Part shown: piece after piece, positions 44,716 through 54,582 of the stretch
How positions within the stretch are numbered: position 1 is the first letter of the stretch
Layout of the letters: the number at the start of each line of letters is the position of its first letter
Source: Saccharospirillaceae bacterium
GTDB taxonomy: Bacteria; Pseudomonadota; Gammaproteobacteria; Pseudomonadales; Oceanobacteraceae
Direction of reading: 5' to 3'
NCBI GenBank assembly: GCA_021208685.1
Contig: JAJOJJ010000022.1
Location: 1 to 64,000, forward strand
Length of the DNA stretch: 64,000 bases
Program-made: the position numbers and the translations under genes
Notes under the pieces: model-generated
What the model was told of the DNA's origin: nothing
The model's database searches: none
The model's input: only the letters and a program-made list of their open reading frames with translations

Positions 44716-45987
44716 TCAGCGAGCGGCTTTCAGCGCCTGTTCTACGTCGGCAATGATATCGTCAACATGCTCAATACCAATCGACAGGCGAACCAGATCG
44801 GTGCTGACACCGGCAGACGCCAGTTCTTTTTCATTCAGCTGACGGTGCGTGGTGGTTGCCGGATGACAGGCCAGACTTTTGGCATCGCCGATATTCACCA
44901 GACGCTTGATCATCTGCAGGGCATCAATAAATCTGGCACCCGCTTCTGCGCCGCCTTTGATACCAAAACTCAGAATCGCCGATGGTTTACCATTCAGCAT
45001 ACGCTGTGCCAGCTCGTGGTATTTGCTGGTTTTAAGACCGGCATAATTCACCCAGGAAACCTGCTCATGGGCAGACAGGTATTCAGCCACTTTCTGCGCA
45101 TTTTCTACGTGACGATCCATACGCAGCGCCAGAGTCTCCAGTCCCTGCAGAATCATAAAGGCATTAAACGGTGATAATGCGGCGCCCATATTACGCAGCG
45201 GAACCACACGGGCGCGACCGATAAAGGCAGCAGCACCGAACGCATCCGCATACACCACACCGTGATACGACGGATCCGGCTGGTTAAAGTGCGGGAAGCG
45301 CGGGTTATCTTTCCACGGAAATTGACCGGAATCGACAATCGCGCCGCCCACCGTCGTGCCATGACCACCAATGTATTTGGTGAGGGAATGCACCACAATA
45401 TCCGCACCGAATTCGAACGGACGGCACAGATAAGGGGTTGCCACGGTGTTATCAACAATGACCGGTACGCCATGCTTATGCGCCATATCGGCCAGCGCCT
45501 GAATATCCACCACGTTACCGGCCGGGTTGCCGATAGACTCGCAGAATAACGCGCGGGTTTTATCGTCGATTAATGCTTCCAGCGCCGCGACATCATCACC
45601 GGACGCCATGCGTACTTCGATACCCTGCTGCGGGAAGGTGTGGGCAAACAGGTTATAGCTGCCGCCGTACAACTGGCTGACACTGACAATATTATCGCCG
45701 GCACGGGCCAGCGTCTGAATGCTGGCCGTAATAGCGGCCATACCGGATGCCATACACAGCGCGGCAATACCACCTTCCATTGCCGCCACACGCTGCTCCA
45801 GCACATCGTTGGTCGGATTCATAATACGGGTGTAAATGTTACCCGGCTCTTTCAGGTCAAACAGGTCAGCACCGTGCTGAGTATCGCGAAAACTGTAAGA
45901 TGTGGTCTGATAAATCGGCACTGCAACAGCACGGGTTGTCGGATCATCCGCAAAGCCGGCGTGAATGGCCTGAGTTTCAATTTTCAT
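44716..45987 (-). CDS. metY: O-acetylhomoserine aminocarboxypropyltransferase / sulfhydrylase
   Basis: 423 residues from the ATG at 45987 (MKIETQAIHAGFADDPTTRA), which has GGATAAG upstream; a longer in-frame start at 46056 is not conserved. The PLP lysine is in VVHSLTKYIGGHGTTVGG. FALGxGMAA-like ALCMASGMAAITASI, CESIGNPAGNVVDI and NIGDAKSLACHPATTTHR are family blocks. It makes homocysteine from O-acetylhomoserine and sulfide. No SAM riboswitch or MetJ box was recognised in the 180 bases shared with divergent radA. Confidence 0.94.
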   Translation of the reverse strand: MKIETQAIHAGFADDPTTRAVAVPIYQTTSYSFRDTQHGADLFDLKEPGNIYTRIMNPTNDVLEQRVAAMEGGIAALCMASGMAAITASIQTLARAGDNIVSVSQLYGGSYNLFAHTFPQQGIEVRMASGDDVAALEALIDDKTRALFCESIGNPAGNVVDIQALADMAHKHGVPVIVDNTVATPYLCRPFEFGADIVVHSLTKYIGGHGTTVGGAIVDSGQFPWKDNPRFPHFNQPDPSYHGVVYADAFGAAAFIGRARVVPLRNMGAALSPFNAFMILQGLETLALRMDRHVENAQKVAEYLSAHEQVSWVNYAGLKTSKYHELAQRMLNGKPSAILSFGIKGGAEAGARFIDALQMIKRLVNIGDAKSLACHPATTTHRQLNEKELASAGVSTDLVRLSIGIEHVDDIIADVEQALKAAR

Positions 45988-46166
45988 GCTGATCTTATCC
46001 TTATTGTCAGGTTTGACGGAAAGCAGGGAGTTTAACAATTTGTACCGCGCGGCCATAGTGAGAATGCATCCTCTTTACGGAGTCTGACACGGAACACCCA
46101 ACGGCCCTGACGCTGAACGCACAATGGCTTACACTCTCCCTCCACGCTTAATGCACAGAAATCGCT

Positions 46167-47537
46167 ATGGCCAAGAAAAAAACCGCCTATGTCTGCAATG
46201 ACTGCGGCTCAGAACACAGTAAATGGCAAGGACAATGCACCGACTGCGGCGCATGGAATACCCTGCAGGAATTTGTGGTATCAGCGACGAAAACGCCCGC
46301 CCGTGACCTCAGCTATGCGGGCTACGCCGGAGCCGCTGGCAGTCAGGGGGTGCAGCGTCTTGCAGATGTTAATCTGGCCGAAGTACCACGCATCAGCAGC
46401 GGCATGCAGGAGTTTGACCGCGTACTTGGTGGCGGTCTGGTGCCGGGCTCGGCCATTTTAATCGGCGGCCATCCCGGTGCCGGTAAATCCACGCTGCTGC
46501 TGCAGACCATGTGCACCCTGGCCGCACACATGCCGGCGTTATACGTGACCGGCGAAGAAAGTCTGCAGCAGGTTGCCATGCGCGCCAAGCGCCTGGGACT
46601 GCCCACCGACCAGCTGAATATGCTGAGCGAAACCAGCGTCGAGCGTTTGATCAATACCCTGCAGCAACACCAACCCAGAATCGTTGTGATCGATTCCATT
46701 CAGGTGATGCACGTTGACGGCGTCGAATCAGCCCCGGGCAGTGTGTCACAGGTACGTGAAAGCGCAGCCGCCCTCACCCGTTACGCCAAGCAAACCAATA
46801 CCGTGCTGTTTTTTGTCGGCCATGTCACCAAAGACGGAACCCTGGCCGGGCCGAAAGTGCTGGAACACATGATTGATTGTTCGATTATGCTCGAAGGCTC
46901 AGGCGACAGCCGGTTCCGCACATTGCGCGGTATTAAAAACCGCTTCGGGGCGATTAATGAGCTGGGCGTATTTGCCATGCTCGACAGCGGTTTAAAAGAA
47001 GTCAAAAACCCCAGCTCCATATTTTTAAGCCGCAGCGAAGAACCCGCCGCCGGCAGTGTGGTGATGGTGATCTGGGAAGGCACCCGGCCATTACTGGTCG
47101 AAATTCAGGCACTGGTCGATGACAGTCATTTTGGTCATCCCAAACGGGTGGCGGTTGGCCTTGATCAGAACCGCATGAATTTATTACTGGCCGCACTGCA
47201 CCGTCATGGCGGTGTGCATCTGGGTGATCAGGATGTGTACATCAACGTGGTCGGCGGCGTAAAAGTAGGCGAAACAGCCGCCGATCTGGCGCTGCTGCTG
47301 TCGGCCTTATCCAGCTTCCGTAATCAGCCATTACCGCAGGAATTAATCGTATTTGGCGAGGTGGGTTTATCCGGAGAAATACGGCCGGTACCCTCAGGTC
47401 AGGAACGCATTAAAGAAGCCGCCAAGCACGGCTTTACCCGTGCCATCGTGCCCAAAGCCAATGTTCCGCGTCAGGCCATTCCCGGCATGACCATTATTGG
47501 GGTGGATAAATTACAGGAAGCGATCAACGCAGTTTAA
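46167..47537 (+). CDS. radA: DNA repair protein RadA
   Basis: 456 residues. An N-terminal four-Cys zinc finger (YVCNDCGSEHSKWQGQCTDC), the Walker A motif GGHPGAGKSTLL, the RadA signature KNRFG (RGIKNRFGAINELG), and a C-terminal Lon-like domain (VGLSGEIRPVPSGQERIKEA) are all present. It is a DnaB-like branch-migration helicase in recombination. It has its own promoter region shared with divergent metY. Confidence 0.96.
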   Translation: MAKKKTAYVCNDCGSEHSKWQGQCTDCGAWNTLQEFVVSATKTPARDLSYAGYAGAAGSQGVQRLADVNLAEVPRISSGMQEFDRVLGGGLVPGSAILIGGHPGAGKSTLLLQTMCTLAAHMPALYVTGEESLQQVAMRAKRLGLPTDQLNMLSETSVERLINTLQQHQPRIVVIDSIQVMHVDGVESAPGSVSQVRESAAALTRYAKQTNTVLFFVGHVTKDGTLAGPKVLEHMIDCSIMLEGSGDSRFRTLRGIKNRFGAINELGVFAMLDSGLKEVKNPSSIFLSRSEEPAAGSVVMVIWEGTRPLLVEIQALVDDSHFGHPKRVAVGLDQNRMNLLLAALHRHGGVHLGDQDVYINVVGGVKVGETAADLALLLSALSSFRNQPLPQELIVFGEVGLSGEIRPVPSGQERIKEAAKHGFTRAIVPKANVPRQAIPGMTIIGVDKLQEAINAV

Positions 47538-47577
47538 GGCGGACACTCTGATGCCTAAAAAGCTGCCGCTGCGGTTG

Positions 47578-48513
47578 TCATTGCTGGCGGCGACTTTCCA
47601 CGCCGGGAATAACATCACCGCTTTCGACCTGTTTCGCCCCGCGCAACATGGCAAGAATTAATTCAGCCGCATCAAATTTGGTCAGCGCTTCATTGGCCCC
47701 TACCTGATGCGCACGGTCAACGCTGATCTCGCTGGAAAGCGAGGTATGCAGAATAATATACATACCGCTGGTCGCCGGATGATTGCGGATTTCAAACGCC
47801 AGCTCGTAGCCATCCAGCCCCGGCATTTCAATATCACTGACCAGAATATCAAAGGGTGTACCGCGCTCCGCCGCCGACATCAGCAGCGTTAATGCCTGCT
47901 GTCCGTCCGGGCGAACCTCAAAAGGAACATCAACATGATTGAGGGCTTCTGCCAACTGCCTGCGGGCGACACTGGAGTCATCGACCAGCAAAATGGCATG
48001 CTGGCGCAACCGCTCCTGGTCCTCACGCCGGATATCAGCATGCAGCGCATTATCCGCGGGTGGAAATATTGTCGACAGCACCATCTCTACATCCAGCAAC
48101 TGGATTAACTGTCCGTCAAACTCAACAATACCGGTCGAATAAATCTGCTGACCGGCAGCACCCGGAGGCGGAATAATATTGCGCGAGCGATAATCAATAA
48201 TCCGCTCGATTTTCCGCACCATAAAACCCACATTCTGACGCTGGCAGTCGGTGATAATGATAAAGCAGTCCTTCATCTCCGCCGGATGGATTGGCCGATA
48301 GCCAATAGCGGCCGATAAATCAATCACGGAAATGGTAACGCCACGGATATAAGCGGCACCGGCAACCACCGGATGCGAACGCGGAATTGACGTTAATGGC
48401 TGCCAGGGAACAATTTCTTTTACCTTAAGCGTTCCAAGACCAAACGTTTGCCGTTCATTGATTTTAAACAGCAGCAGTCCCTGGGATTGCTGGTGCTGAC
48501 CACCATTGCGCAT
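47578..48513 (-). CDS. cheV: Chemotaxis protein CheV (CheW plus receiver domain)
   Basis: 311 residues. Residues about 10-155 are a CheW-like coupling domain (RQTFGLGTLKVKEIVPWQPL, AAYIRGVTISVIDLSAAIG, VEFDGQLIQLLDVEMVL). Residues about 170-295 are a receiver with LLVDDSSVARRQL, phospho-Asp in ILVSDIEMPGLDGYELA, and a Lys in ALTKFDAAEL. CheV couples receptors to CheA and can buffer phosphate. It is convergent with radA and lies apart from other chemotaxis genes. Confidence 0.94.
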   Translation of the reverse strand: MRNGGQHQQSQGLLLFKINERQTFGLGTLKVKEIVPWQPLTSIPRSHPVVAGAAYIRGVTISVIDLSAAIGYRPIHPAEMKDCFIIITDCQRQNVGFMVRKIERIIDYRSRNIIPPPGAAGQQIYSTGIVEFDGQLIQLLDVEMVLSTIFPPADNALHADIRREDQERLRQHAILLVDDSSVARRQLAEALNHVDVPFEVRPDGQQALTLLMSAAERGTPFDILVSDIEMPGLDGYELAFEIRNHPATSGMYIILHTSLSSEISVDRAHQVGANEALTKFDAAELILAMLRGAKQVESGDVIPGVESRRQQ

Positions 48514-48640
48514 GCTGTTCCCGTTGCTGATTCAGCCCTGATAGCAGAAATAGAAAAATCCTGCCGACCAGCGCTGACAGGTTCATCCCGGACAATATAC
48601 TGACAAGTATAGCAACAAATACTCCGGCATCACGGCAATC

Positions 48641-49006
48641 TCACTCCGGATTTTTTTGCTCCGCCGCCCGCGCTGCCAGCTGTGAATTTTTGCTGTGATC
48701 AAGAAATCTGACCCGGCGGTGCAAGGCTGCTTTAGCCATCATATGTGCCGATACTGGCGCAGTGATAAACAAAAACAGACTGATCACCAGCTCATGAATA
48801 CTCACACTGCCATCACGCATCGTGGTAAGCACCATAGAGGCCAGCAAAATAGCGCCGATACCCAAAGTCGTCGCTTTGGTTGGAGCATGCAAACGGGTAA
48901 AAAAATCCGGCAGTTTGAGCAAACCGACAGAGCCGATAAAAACAAATATACCGCCAATTAATAACAACACAGCAGCGATACTATTCACCACAGATTCCAT
49001 AAACAT
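48641..49006 (-). CDS. mnhG: Mrp Na+/H+ antiporter subunit G
   Basis: 121 residues with three helices (VVNSIAAVLLLIGGIFVFIG; FFTRLHAPTKATTLGIGAIL; LVISLFLFITAPVSAHMM). The motif GLLKLPDFFTRLHAPTKATT is typical of MrpG/PhaG. Its ATG shares one base with the mnhF stop (TAATG), so translation is coupled. It is the last gene of the operon and has a basic tail after the third helix. Confidence 0.92.
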   Translation of the reverse strand: MFMESVVNSIAAVLLLIGGIFVFIGSVGLLKLPDFFTRLHAPTKATTLGIGAILLASMVLTTMRDGSVSIHELVISLFLFITAPVSAHMMAKAALHRRVRFLDHSKNSQLAARAAEQKNPE

Positions 49007-49290
49007 TACTCGACGATGTCGCCCCGTAAAAGGTATTTACATAATGCCGCTGTACTGACAAACCCCAGCATGGCAATCAGCAAGGCGCCTTCGAAATACA
49101 ACGCCGAGCCATTGTACAAGCCCAGCAAAATAATCAGGGCGATGCTGTTAATATACAGCGTATCCAAAGCCAGGATGCGGTCAGTAACATCGGGCCCGCG
49201 CAGCATGCGCCAGACATTCAGGATCAATGCGATGATAACCAGCCCTGACGTCAGAAATATCGCTATCTGTAATAAATCCAGACTCAGCAT
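49006..49290 (-). CDS. mnhF: Mrp Na+/H+ antiporter subunit F
   Basis: 94 residues with three helices. MLRGPDVTDRILALDTLYIN with the conserved Asp residues is the MrpF hallmark; LLIAMLGFVSTAALCKYLLRG ends it. It overlaps mnhE by seven bases. MrpF is needed for antiporter assembly and may also carry a transport path for cholate-like anions in some species. Confidence 0.92.
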   Translation of the reverse strand: MLSLDLLQIAIFLTSGLVIIALILNVWRMLRGPDVTDRILALDTLYINSIALIILLGLYNGSALYFEGALLIAMLGFVSTAALCKYLLRGDIVE

Positions 49291-49772
49291 GAAAATATCT
49301 CCCGCAGTGGATTTTCATAATACCGCTTAATATCATCAATCATCGCCTGCTCATCGGTAATATGCAGGGCGTGAATATACAGCCATTTTTTGTCTTCCGA
49401 AAAATCCACGCTCACGGTACCCGGCGTCAGCGAAATCGTACTGGCCAGAACGGTCAGAGGAAAATCGCCCTGCAAAGCCAGCGGGAAAGCCACAAATCCA
49501 GGTTGCAGGCTTTGATTGGATTTCAGTACACGGCGCGCAACATCAATGTTGGACAACACGATATCGAGCAGCAAGCGCAACACATAACGGATTACGATCA
49601 GCGGCTTTCCCGCCTTGCTCTGATGATCAGAATAAGGCGCTGTCAGCACCGGAATTAACCACGCAAGGAATACACCAAGCACAAAGTGCCCGGCAGAAAA
49701 ACCATTCAGCAGCAGCCAGACCAGCAACAACAATAAGCTGTGCAGTGGCATTGGTAACAACCAGCGTTTCAT
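49284..49772 (-). CDS. mnhE: Mrp Na+/H+ antiporter subunit E
   Basis: 162 residues. N-terminal helices (SLLLLLVWLLLNGFSAGHFV; FLAWLIPVLTAPY) are followed by a soluble part with VLASTISLTPGTVSVDFSED, characteristic of MrpE. GGAGG lies eight bases before the ATG at 49772. A one-base-shorter G run in the upstream mnhD would make the mnhD stop overlap this start as ATGA. Confidence 0.92.
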   Translation of the reverse strand: MKRWLLPMPLHSLLLLLVWLLLNGFSAGHFVLGVFLAWLIPVLTAPYSDHQSKAGKPLIVIRYVLRLLLDIVLSNIDVARRVLKSNQSLQPGFVAFPLALQGDFPLTVLASTISLTPGTVSVDFSEDKKWLYIHALHITDEQAMIDDIKRYYENPLREIFSC

Positions 49773-49832
49773 CGCACGACCTCCGGTATAGCCATGCCAG
49801 CGGGAATAACCGGCAGAGGCTGCTGATGCAGT

Positions 49833-51290
49833 TCATAAGCGGCTGACAAACAAAAATCGGTCAGAGCCCCCCCCCCAGATCACCAATGCAGGTGACATGA
49901 GCAACAATAAAACCGTCGCCGCAATCTGTAATGGATGAGCAAGCACCTGATTCTGAGATGCTCCCTGAACGCGCCAGAACAGCGTCGTACCGGCACGGGA
50001 AAAAATAATAATGGCAGCCAGACCAGAAATTAACACCGGCGGCCATACCCAGACGGCATCAGCCGCATCCCCTGCTGCTTGCAATAAAAGAATCTTTCCG
50101 ACAAATCCCGACAGCGGTGGCATACCAATCAGAGCCAGCGCAGCCACAAAGAAAAAGCCTCCCAGTAACGCCGGCTGATTGACCGGGCGCGAACGTACAA
50201 AGCGATCCTGTGCCTGCCCGCGCTGCTCCTGCACCATTCCGGCAATTAAAAACAGCGCAGCCGACATCAGCGTACTGTGAATTAAATAATAAAGACCGGC
50301 AGCAGTTGCCTGAGGGCTGTTCAGCGCAACCGTCAGCAGCAGCGATCCGGCAGAAATAACCACCAGATTGGCCGCCAGCATTTTCAGCGTCTGACTGGCC
50401 AGCAAAGCAATGATACCGGCGATCAGTGTTGCCACTGCCAGTGGCCACAGCCAGAACACCGCAATATTTGCCAGCTCTCCTGCATGATCACCGAAAACAG
50501 CCGTATGCATGCGCCATAAACTGTAAATACCCACTTTGGTCATGATGGCAAACAACGCCGCAACCGGTGTCGAGGTATGGGCATAAGTACGGGGCAACCA
50601 GAAATGCAATGGCAACAATGCTGCTTTTAGTCCGAACACAACCAATAACAACAGCCCGCCTGCTTTTGCCAGAGCAATATCGTCGGCATTCAGATGCGCG
50701 GCTTTATAAGCCATATCCGCCATATTCAGCGTACCGAATGTGGCGTAAATAATGCCCAGACCAAACAGGAAGAATACTGAGCCAACCAGATTCAGCAGCA
50801 CATAATGAACCGCGGCCTGAGTGCGTTGTTTCCCGCCTCCATGTATCAGCAGAGAGTAAGAAGCGATCAGTAGAATTTCAAAGAATACAAAAAGGTTAAA
50901 TGCATCACCGGTTAAAAACGCGCCGTTAATCCCCATCAGCTGGAACATAAACAGCGGATGAAAAAACGGGCCGCGCTGGTCATCGCCGCCAAAAACATAC
51001 AGATGAACAGCAAAGCCAAGCACTGCACTCAACAGCAACATAATGGCTGCTAATTTATCGTTGACCAGAGCAATACCGAAAGGCGCCTGCCAGTCGCCCA
51101 TCATATACATTTGCGGCTCATGATGAATGCTCTGCTGCAACAACAGCACGGCGCTCACCAGCAGCAGAATATTCACCACCAACACCGCCACACGCTGCCG
51201 CTTCACATGCCCATGCAACGGGGGCAAAAGCAGAAAAATACCCGCAAGTAACGGCAATAAAACCGGGAAAAAGATCAGATGTTGCAGCAT
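49833..51290 (-). CDS. mnhD: Mrp Na+/H+ antiporter subunit D, C-terminus shifted at a G10 run
   Basis: As written, 485 residues with about 14 helices of the NuoL/M/N-like antiporter fold (FETxLIASYSLLIHGGGKQR type: FFEILLIASYSLLIHGGG; PLHFWLPRTYAHTSTPVAAL; PLSGFVGKILLLQAA). It is one of the two large ion-translocating Mrp subunits. The end is abnormal: after ALVIW a run of ten G (49867-49876, C on the plus strand) leads into SDRFLFVSRL and a stop 60 bases short of mnhE. With nine G the frame goes on to GALTDFCLSAAYELHQQPLP and a stop at 49769, giving 506 residues and an ATGA overlap with mnhE. Confidence 0.9.
   Translation of the reverse strand: MLQHLIFFPVLLPLLAGIFLLLPPLHGHVKRQRVAVLVVNILLLVSAVLLLQQSIHHEPQMYMMGDWQAPFGIALVNDKLAAIMLLLSAVLGFAVHLYVFGGDDQRGPFFHPLFMFQLMGINGAFLTGDAFNLFVFFEILLIASYSLLIHGGGKQRTQAAVHYVLLNLVGSVFFLFGLGIIYATFGTLNMADMAYKAAHLNADDIALAKAGGLLLLVVFGLKAALLPLHFWLPRTYAHTSTPVAALFAIMTKVGIYSLWRMHTAVFGDHAGELANIAVFWLWPLAVATLIAGIIALLASQTLKMLAANLVVISAGSLLLTVALNSPQATAAGLYYLIHSTLMSAALFLIAGMVQEQRGQAQDRFVRSRPVNQPALLGGFFFVAALALIGMPPLSGFVGKILLLQAAGDAADAVWVWPPVLISGLAAIIIFSRAGTTLFWRVQGASQNQVLAHPLQIAATVLLLLMSPALVIWGGGSDRFLFVSRL
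49867..49876 (-). repeat. Homopolymer G10 tract (minus strand) in mnhD
   Basis: Ten consecutive C on the plus strand. The length decides whether MnhD ends early or reaches the mnhE start. It is the longest G/C run seen in the window. Confidence 0.95.
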
Positions 51291-51292
51291 AT

Positions 51293-51616
51293 TCAGTCTT
51301 TATCTCCATCAACCTGATCATTACCCAGATCGGCACGGGCACGCAGTGCCAGAATCAGCGCAAACGCCGTCATCGCAAAACCGATCACAATCGCGGTCAG
51401 AACCAGAGCCTGTGGCAATGGATCAGCGTAGACGTCAGATTCACCCAGAATCGCAGCACCATTAATCACCAGACGGCCACTGGCAAACAGGAATAAGTTA
51501 ACCGCATATGACAGCAACGTAAGGCCAAGCACGACGGCAAAGGTGTAAGCGCGAAGCACCAGAAATACACCACCCGCCGTTATGATACCCACACAAATTG
51601 CATAAATTGTTTCCAT
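51293..51616 (-). CDS. mnhC: Mrp Na+/H+ antiporter subunit C
   Basis: 107 residues, three helices, NuoK-like (IYAICVGIITAGGVFLVLRA; VVLGLTLLSYAVNLFLFASG; ALVLTAIVIGFAMTAFALIL). The conserved Glu/Asp-bearing block DPLPQALVLTAIVIGFA is intact. The start shares one base with the A-B stop (TAATG) and two bases separate it from mnhD. Confidence 0.93.
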   Translation of the reverse strand: METIYAICVGIITAGGVFLVLRAYTFAVVLGLTLLSYAVNLFLFASGRLVINGAAILGESDVYADPLPQALVLTAIVIGFAMTAFALILALRARADLGNDQVDGDKD

Positions 51617-54411
51617 TATTTCCCTCCCGGCAGCGGTCGCTCGCTGGTTGTTAATTGCCCCAGATTGGCCAGAATCAGAAGCGTTGCGCCAATCACGGTA
51701 AAATACACACCCAAATCAAAAACCATCGCACTGGCCAGCTCAAATTTACCAATCCATGGCAGAGAGAAATAATCGAACCAGGTGGTTAGGAATGGCCGTT
51801 CAAATAACCAGCTGCCCAGGCCGGAAAAGGTCGCCAGCAGGAGACCAACCGCAATCAGTCCGTGATATGGGAAATTCAGCCTTACCTTCATCCAGGCAAC
51901 ACCATGAGCAATGTACTGCTGGATCAATGCAATGGCCGTAATCAGCCCCGCAATAAAGCCACCGCCCGGCATATTGTGACCGCGCAGGAAAATATAGGCA
52001 GAAACCAGTAATGCCAGTGGCAACAAACTCTGTGATACCAGCGCCAGCATCATTGGATTTTTATCTTTGGCCCATGGACGCCCATCAGAATCCGCCGCCG
52101 GAACATACAGACGCATCCCCGCCAGCAGCTTATAAATTCCCAGACCCGCAATCGCCAGCACGGTAATTTCACCCAGCGTATCGAAACCGCGGAAATCGAC
52201 CAGAATCACGTTAACGACGTTAGTACCGCCACCACCGGTTTTACTGTTGACGATGAAGAACTCGGAGATACTGTTGAGCGGTCTGGTCAACATGGCATAA
52301 CACAGAGTACCGATTACCGCCCCCACCAGCGAGGCAATACTCAGATCACGCACAATACGCCGTGGAGAACCGTCACGCAGCGATGTTTTTTGCGGCAGGA
52401 AATACAAAGACAGTAAGAACAGAATAATCGTCGCCACCTCCACCGACAGCTGAGTAAGCGCCAGATCCGGTGCCGAAAAATACGCAAAGGCAATGGCAAC
52501 AATAAGACCGACAATGGAGATCAGAATCAGTGCCAGCAAACGCAAATGACTGAACATTACCGTCGCCAGCGTGCCAATAATTAAAATACCCGCGGCAACC
52601 AGAAACACCGCATTAACCGGTAATTGTGGCCTGGAGCCTGACGCACCCTCCAGCTGCAACAATGGCCAGCCAGCCACAACCAGGGCAAAAACAACCAACA
52701 GCAAAACATAACGCTGCAGCGAGGCATTATCCAACCAGCGATGAATAACCGTGGCCTTTGCCGTCATCCACTGGATGCACTTTTCAAATTCAATTTTTGC
52801 ATCAAGCTCAACGAACTGCCCCTGAAACGCAAACAGATGGCGACGGTTAAAGTACAGCGTAATACCACCGGCAACCGCCAGCAGACTCATCAACAGCGGG
52901 CCATTAAAGCCGTGCCACACGGCCAGACTGAAATCCGGCAAAGGCTTATACAGTACCGCGCTGGCCGCGGCGTTAAGCAACTCACCCACCGAAAAACCCG
53001 GGAAAACACCTACCAGCAAACACAGCACGACCAGAATTTCGACCGGCACGCGCATATAGCGTGGTGGCTCATGTGGTGTCCGTGGCAGATTAATGGGTTC
53101 ACCATTAAAGAAAACATCGTGAATAAAACGCAGCGAGTAAGCGACAGCCAATGCGCCACCGATGGTCGCCAGCAAAGGAATCAGCCAGGATAACGAACCG
53201 AGCGTTTTCTGATGCAGAGTCTCGGCAAACAGCATCTCTTTTGACAGAAAGCCGTTCAGCAACGGCACACCCGCCATCGATGCCGCCGCCACCATCGCTA
53301 AGGTCGCGGTATACGGCATATATTTCCACAAGCCATTCAGCTGACGCATATCCCGAGAGCCGGACTCATGATCAATAATGCCCGCCGCCATAAACAGCGA
53401 GGCTTTAAACACCGCATGGTTAATAATATGAAAAACCGCCGCAATCGCCGCTAGCTCAGTATCCAGACCAAACAACAACGTAATAAGGCCAAGATGACTG
53501 ATCGTCGAATAAGCCAGCAGCCCTTTTAAATCATGCTTGAACAACGCGGTGTAAGCGCCCAGCAGCAGCGTTGCCAAACCCACCATACTGACAATCACAA
53601 ACCATAACTCGGTATCAGCCAATACCGGATAAAAACGCGCCAGTAAAAACACCCCGGCCTTGACCATGGTTGCCGAGTGCAGATAAGCAGACACCGGCGT
53701 CGGTGCAGCCATCGCATGCGGCAACCAGAAATGAAACGGAAATTGCGCCGATTTGGTAAAAGCACCCAGCAGGAAGAGAATAATAATAACCGGGTACACC
53801 GCACTCTCGCGCAGTACATCGCCACTTGCCAGTACGGTACGCAAATCATAGCTGCCAACGGTCTGGCCAATCAGAATCAGAGCGCCCAGCAACGCAAGAC
53901 CACCGGCACCGGTAATGGTCAGAGCCATCCGCGCCCCTTTACGGGCATCGGTTTTATGTGACCAGAAGCTGATTAACAGGAAAGAGCTGATACTGGTCAG
54001 CTCCCAGAAAAACCATAACTGCAGCAGGTTATTGGACAGCACCACGCCCAGCATGGCGGTCATAAACAAAATCAGATACGAATAAAAGCGCCCCATATCA
54101 TCGTTATCCGAAAGATAATACCGCGCATACAGAATCACCAGCAGGCCAATGCCCAGAATCAGCAGACTGAACAACAGCCCCAGACCATCAAGATGAAAGG
54201 CCAGATTAAGACCAATCTGCGGAATCCACTGCATTTGCCATGTTAATGCTTCACCGGCAAAAACAGCCGGAATCGCCAGCACAACCAGCAACAGGGATAT
54301 CGCAGGCAGTAACGCCGTCAATGCGGCCGTTGCCGTTCGGCCAAAGCGATAACTGAGTAATGGCACCAAAGTCCCCAGCAATGGCAATAACGGAATCCAG
54401 AACAGATTCAT
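51616..54411 (-). CDS. mnhA: Mrp Na+/H+ antiporter fused subunit A-B
   Basis: 931 residues from the ATG at 54411 (MNLFWIPLLPLLG); a longer in-frame start at 54501 adds a Cys-rich, non-membrane tail and is rejected. The NuoL-like part (residues 1-about 600) has LLQLWFFWELTSISSFLLIS, FHFWLPHAMAAPTPVSAYLH and HIINHAVFKASLFMAAGII. The C-terminal part holds the MrpA extra helices plus an MrpB-like domain (NVILVDFRGFDTLGEITVLA; LRGHNMPGGGFIAGLITAIA). Fusion of A and B is the group 2 (Pha/Mnh) arrangement. It exports Na+ (or K+) in exchange for protons and heads the six-gene operon. Confidence 0.95.
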   Translation of the reverse strand: MNLFWIPLLPLLGTLVPLLSYRFGRTATAALTALLPAISLLLVVLAIPAVFAGEALTWQMQWIPQIGLNLAFHLDGLGLLFSLLILGIGLLVILYARYYLSDNDDMGRFYSYLILFMTAMLGVVLSNNLLQLWFFWELTSISSFLLISFWSHKTDARKGARMALTITGAGGLALLGALILIGQTVGSYDLRTVLASGDVLRESAVYPVIIILFLLGAFTKSAQFPFHFWLPHAMAAPTPVSAYLHSATMVKAGVFLLARFYPVLADTELWFVIVSMVGLATLLLGAYTALFKHDLKGLLAYSTISHLGLITLLFGLDTELAAIAAVFHIINHAVFKASLFMAAGIIDHESGSRDMRQLNGLWKYMPYTATLAMVAAASMAGVPLLNGFLSKEMLFAETLHQKTLGSLSWLIPLLATIGGALAVAYSLRFIHDVFFNGEPINLPRTPHEPPRYMRVPVEILVVLCLLVGVFPGFSVGELLNAAASAVLYKPLPDFSLAVWHGFNGPLLMSLLAVAGGITLYFNRRHLFAFQGQFVELDAKIEFEKCIQWMTAKATVIHRWLDNASLQRYVLLLVVFALVVAGWPLLQLEGASGSRPQLPVNAVFLVAAGILIIGTLATVMFSHLRLLALILISIVGLIVAIAFAYFSAPDLALTQLSVEVATIILFLLSLYFLPQKTSLRDGSPRRIVRDLSIASLVGAVIGTLCYAMLTRPLNSISEFFIVNSKTGGGGTNVVNVILVDFRGFDTLGEITVLAIAGLGIYKLLAGMRLYVPAADSDGRPWAKDKNPMMLALVSQSLLPLALLVSAYIFLRGHNMPGGGFIAGLITAIALIQQYIAHGVAWMKVRLNFPYHGLIAVGLLLATFSGLGSWLFERPFLTTWFDYFSLPWIGKFELASAMVFDLGVYFTVIGATLLILANLGQLTTSERPLPGGK

Positions 54412-54582
54412 AAAAGTGAAAGCCTCATACCTGAAGGTTGCGGTCATCCAGCATGACCTGAGCCAGCAAAAGATAGCATGATCAGCGCCCGCGCTACACA
54501 AAAGCTGGCCTGCCGATGCAAAGAATTGTCAGCCATAAAAGCCTGAGAACACGGGATAAGAACAAGTAAATCAACCGGTTAC

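Noticed and set aside
45988-46166. SAM-responsive riboswitch upstream of metY
   Set aside because: No known SAM aptamer core or MetJ operator could be recognised in this short divergent region.
49627-49836. Alternative small open frame between mnhD and mnhE
   Set aside because: It overlaps mnhE in another frame. The region is better explained as the true 3' end of mnhD after a one-G correction.
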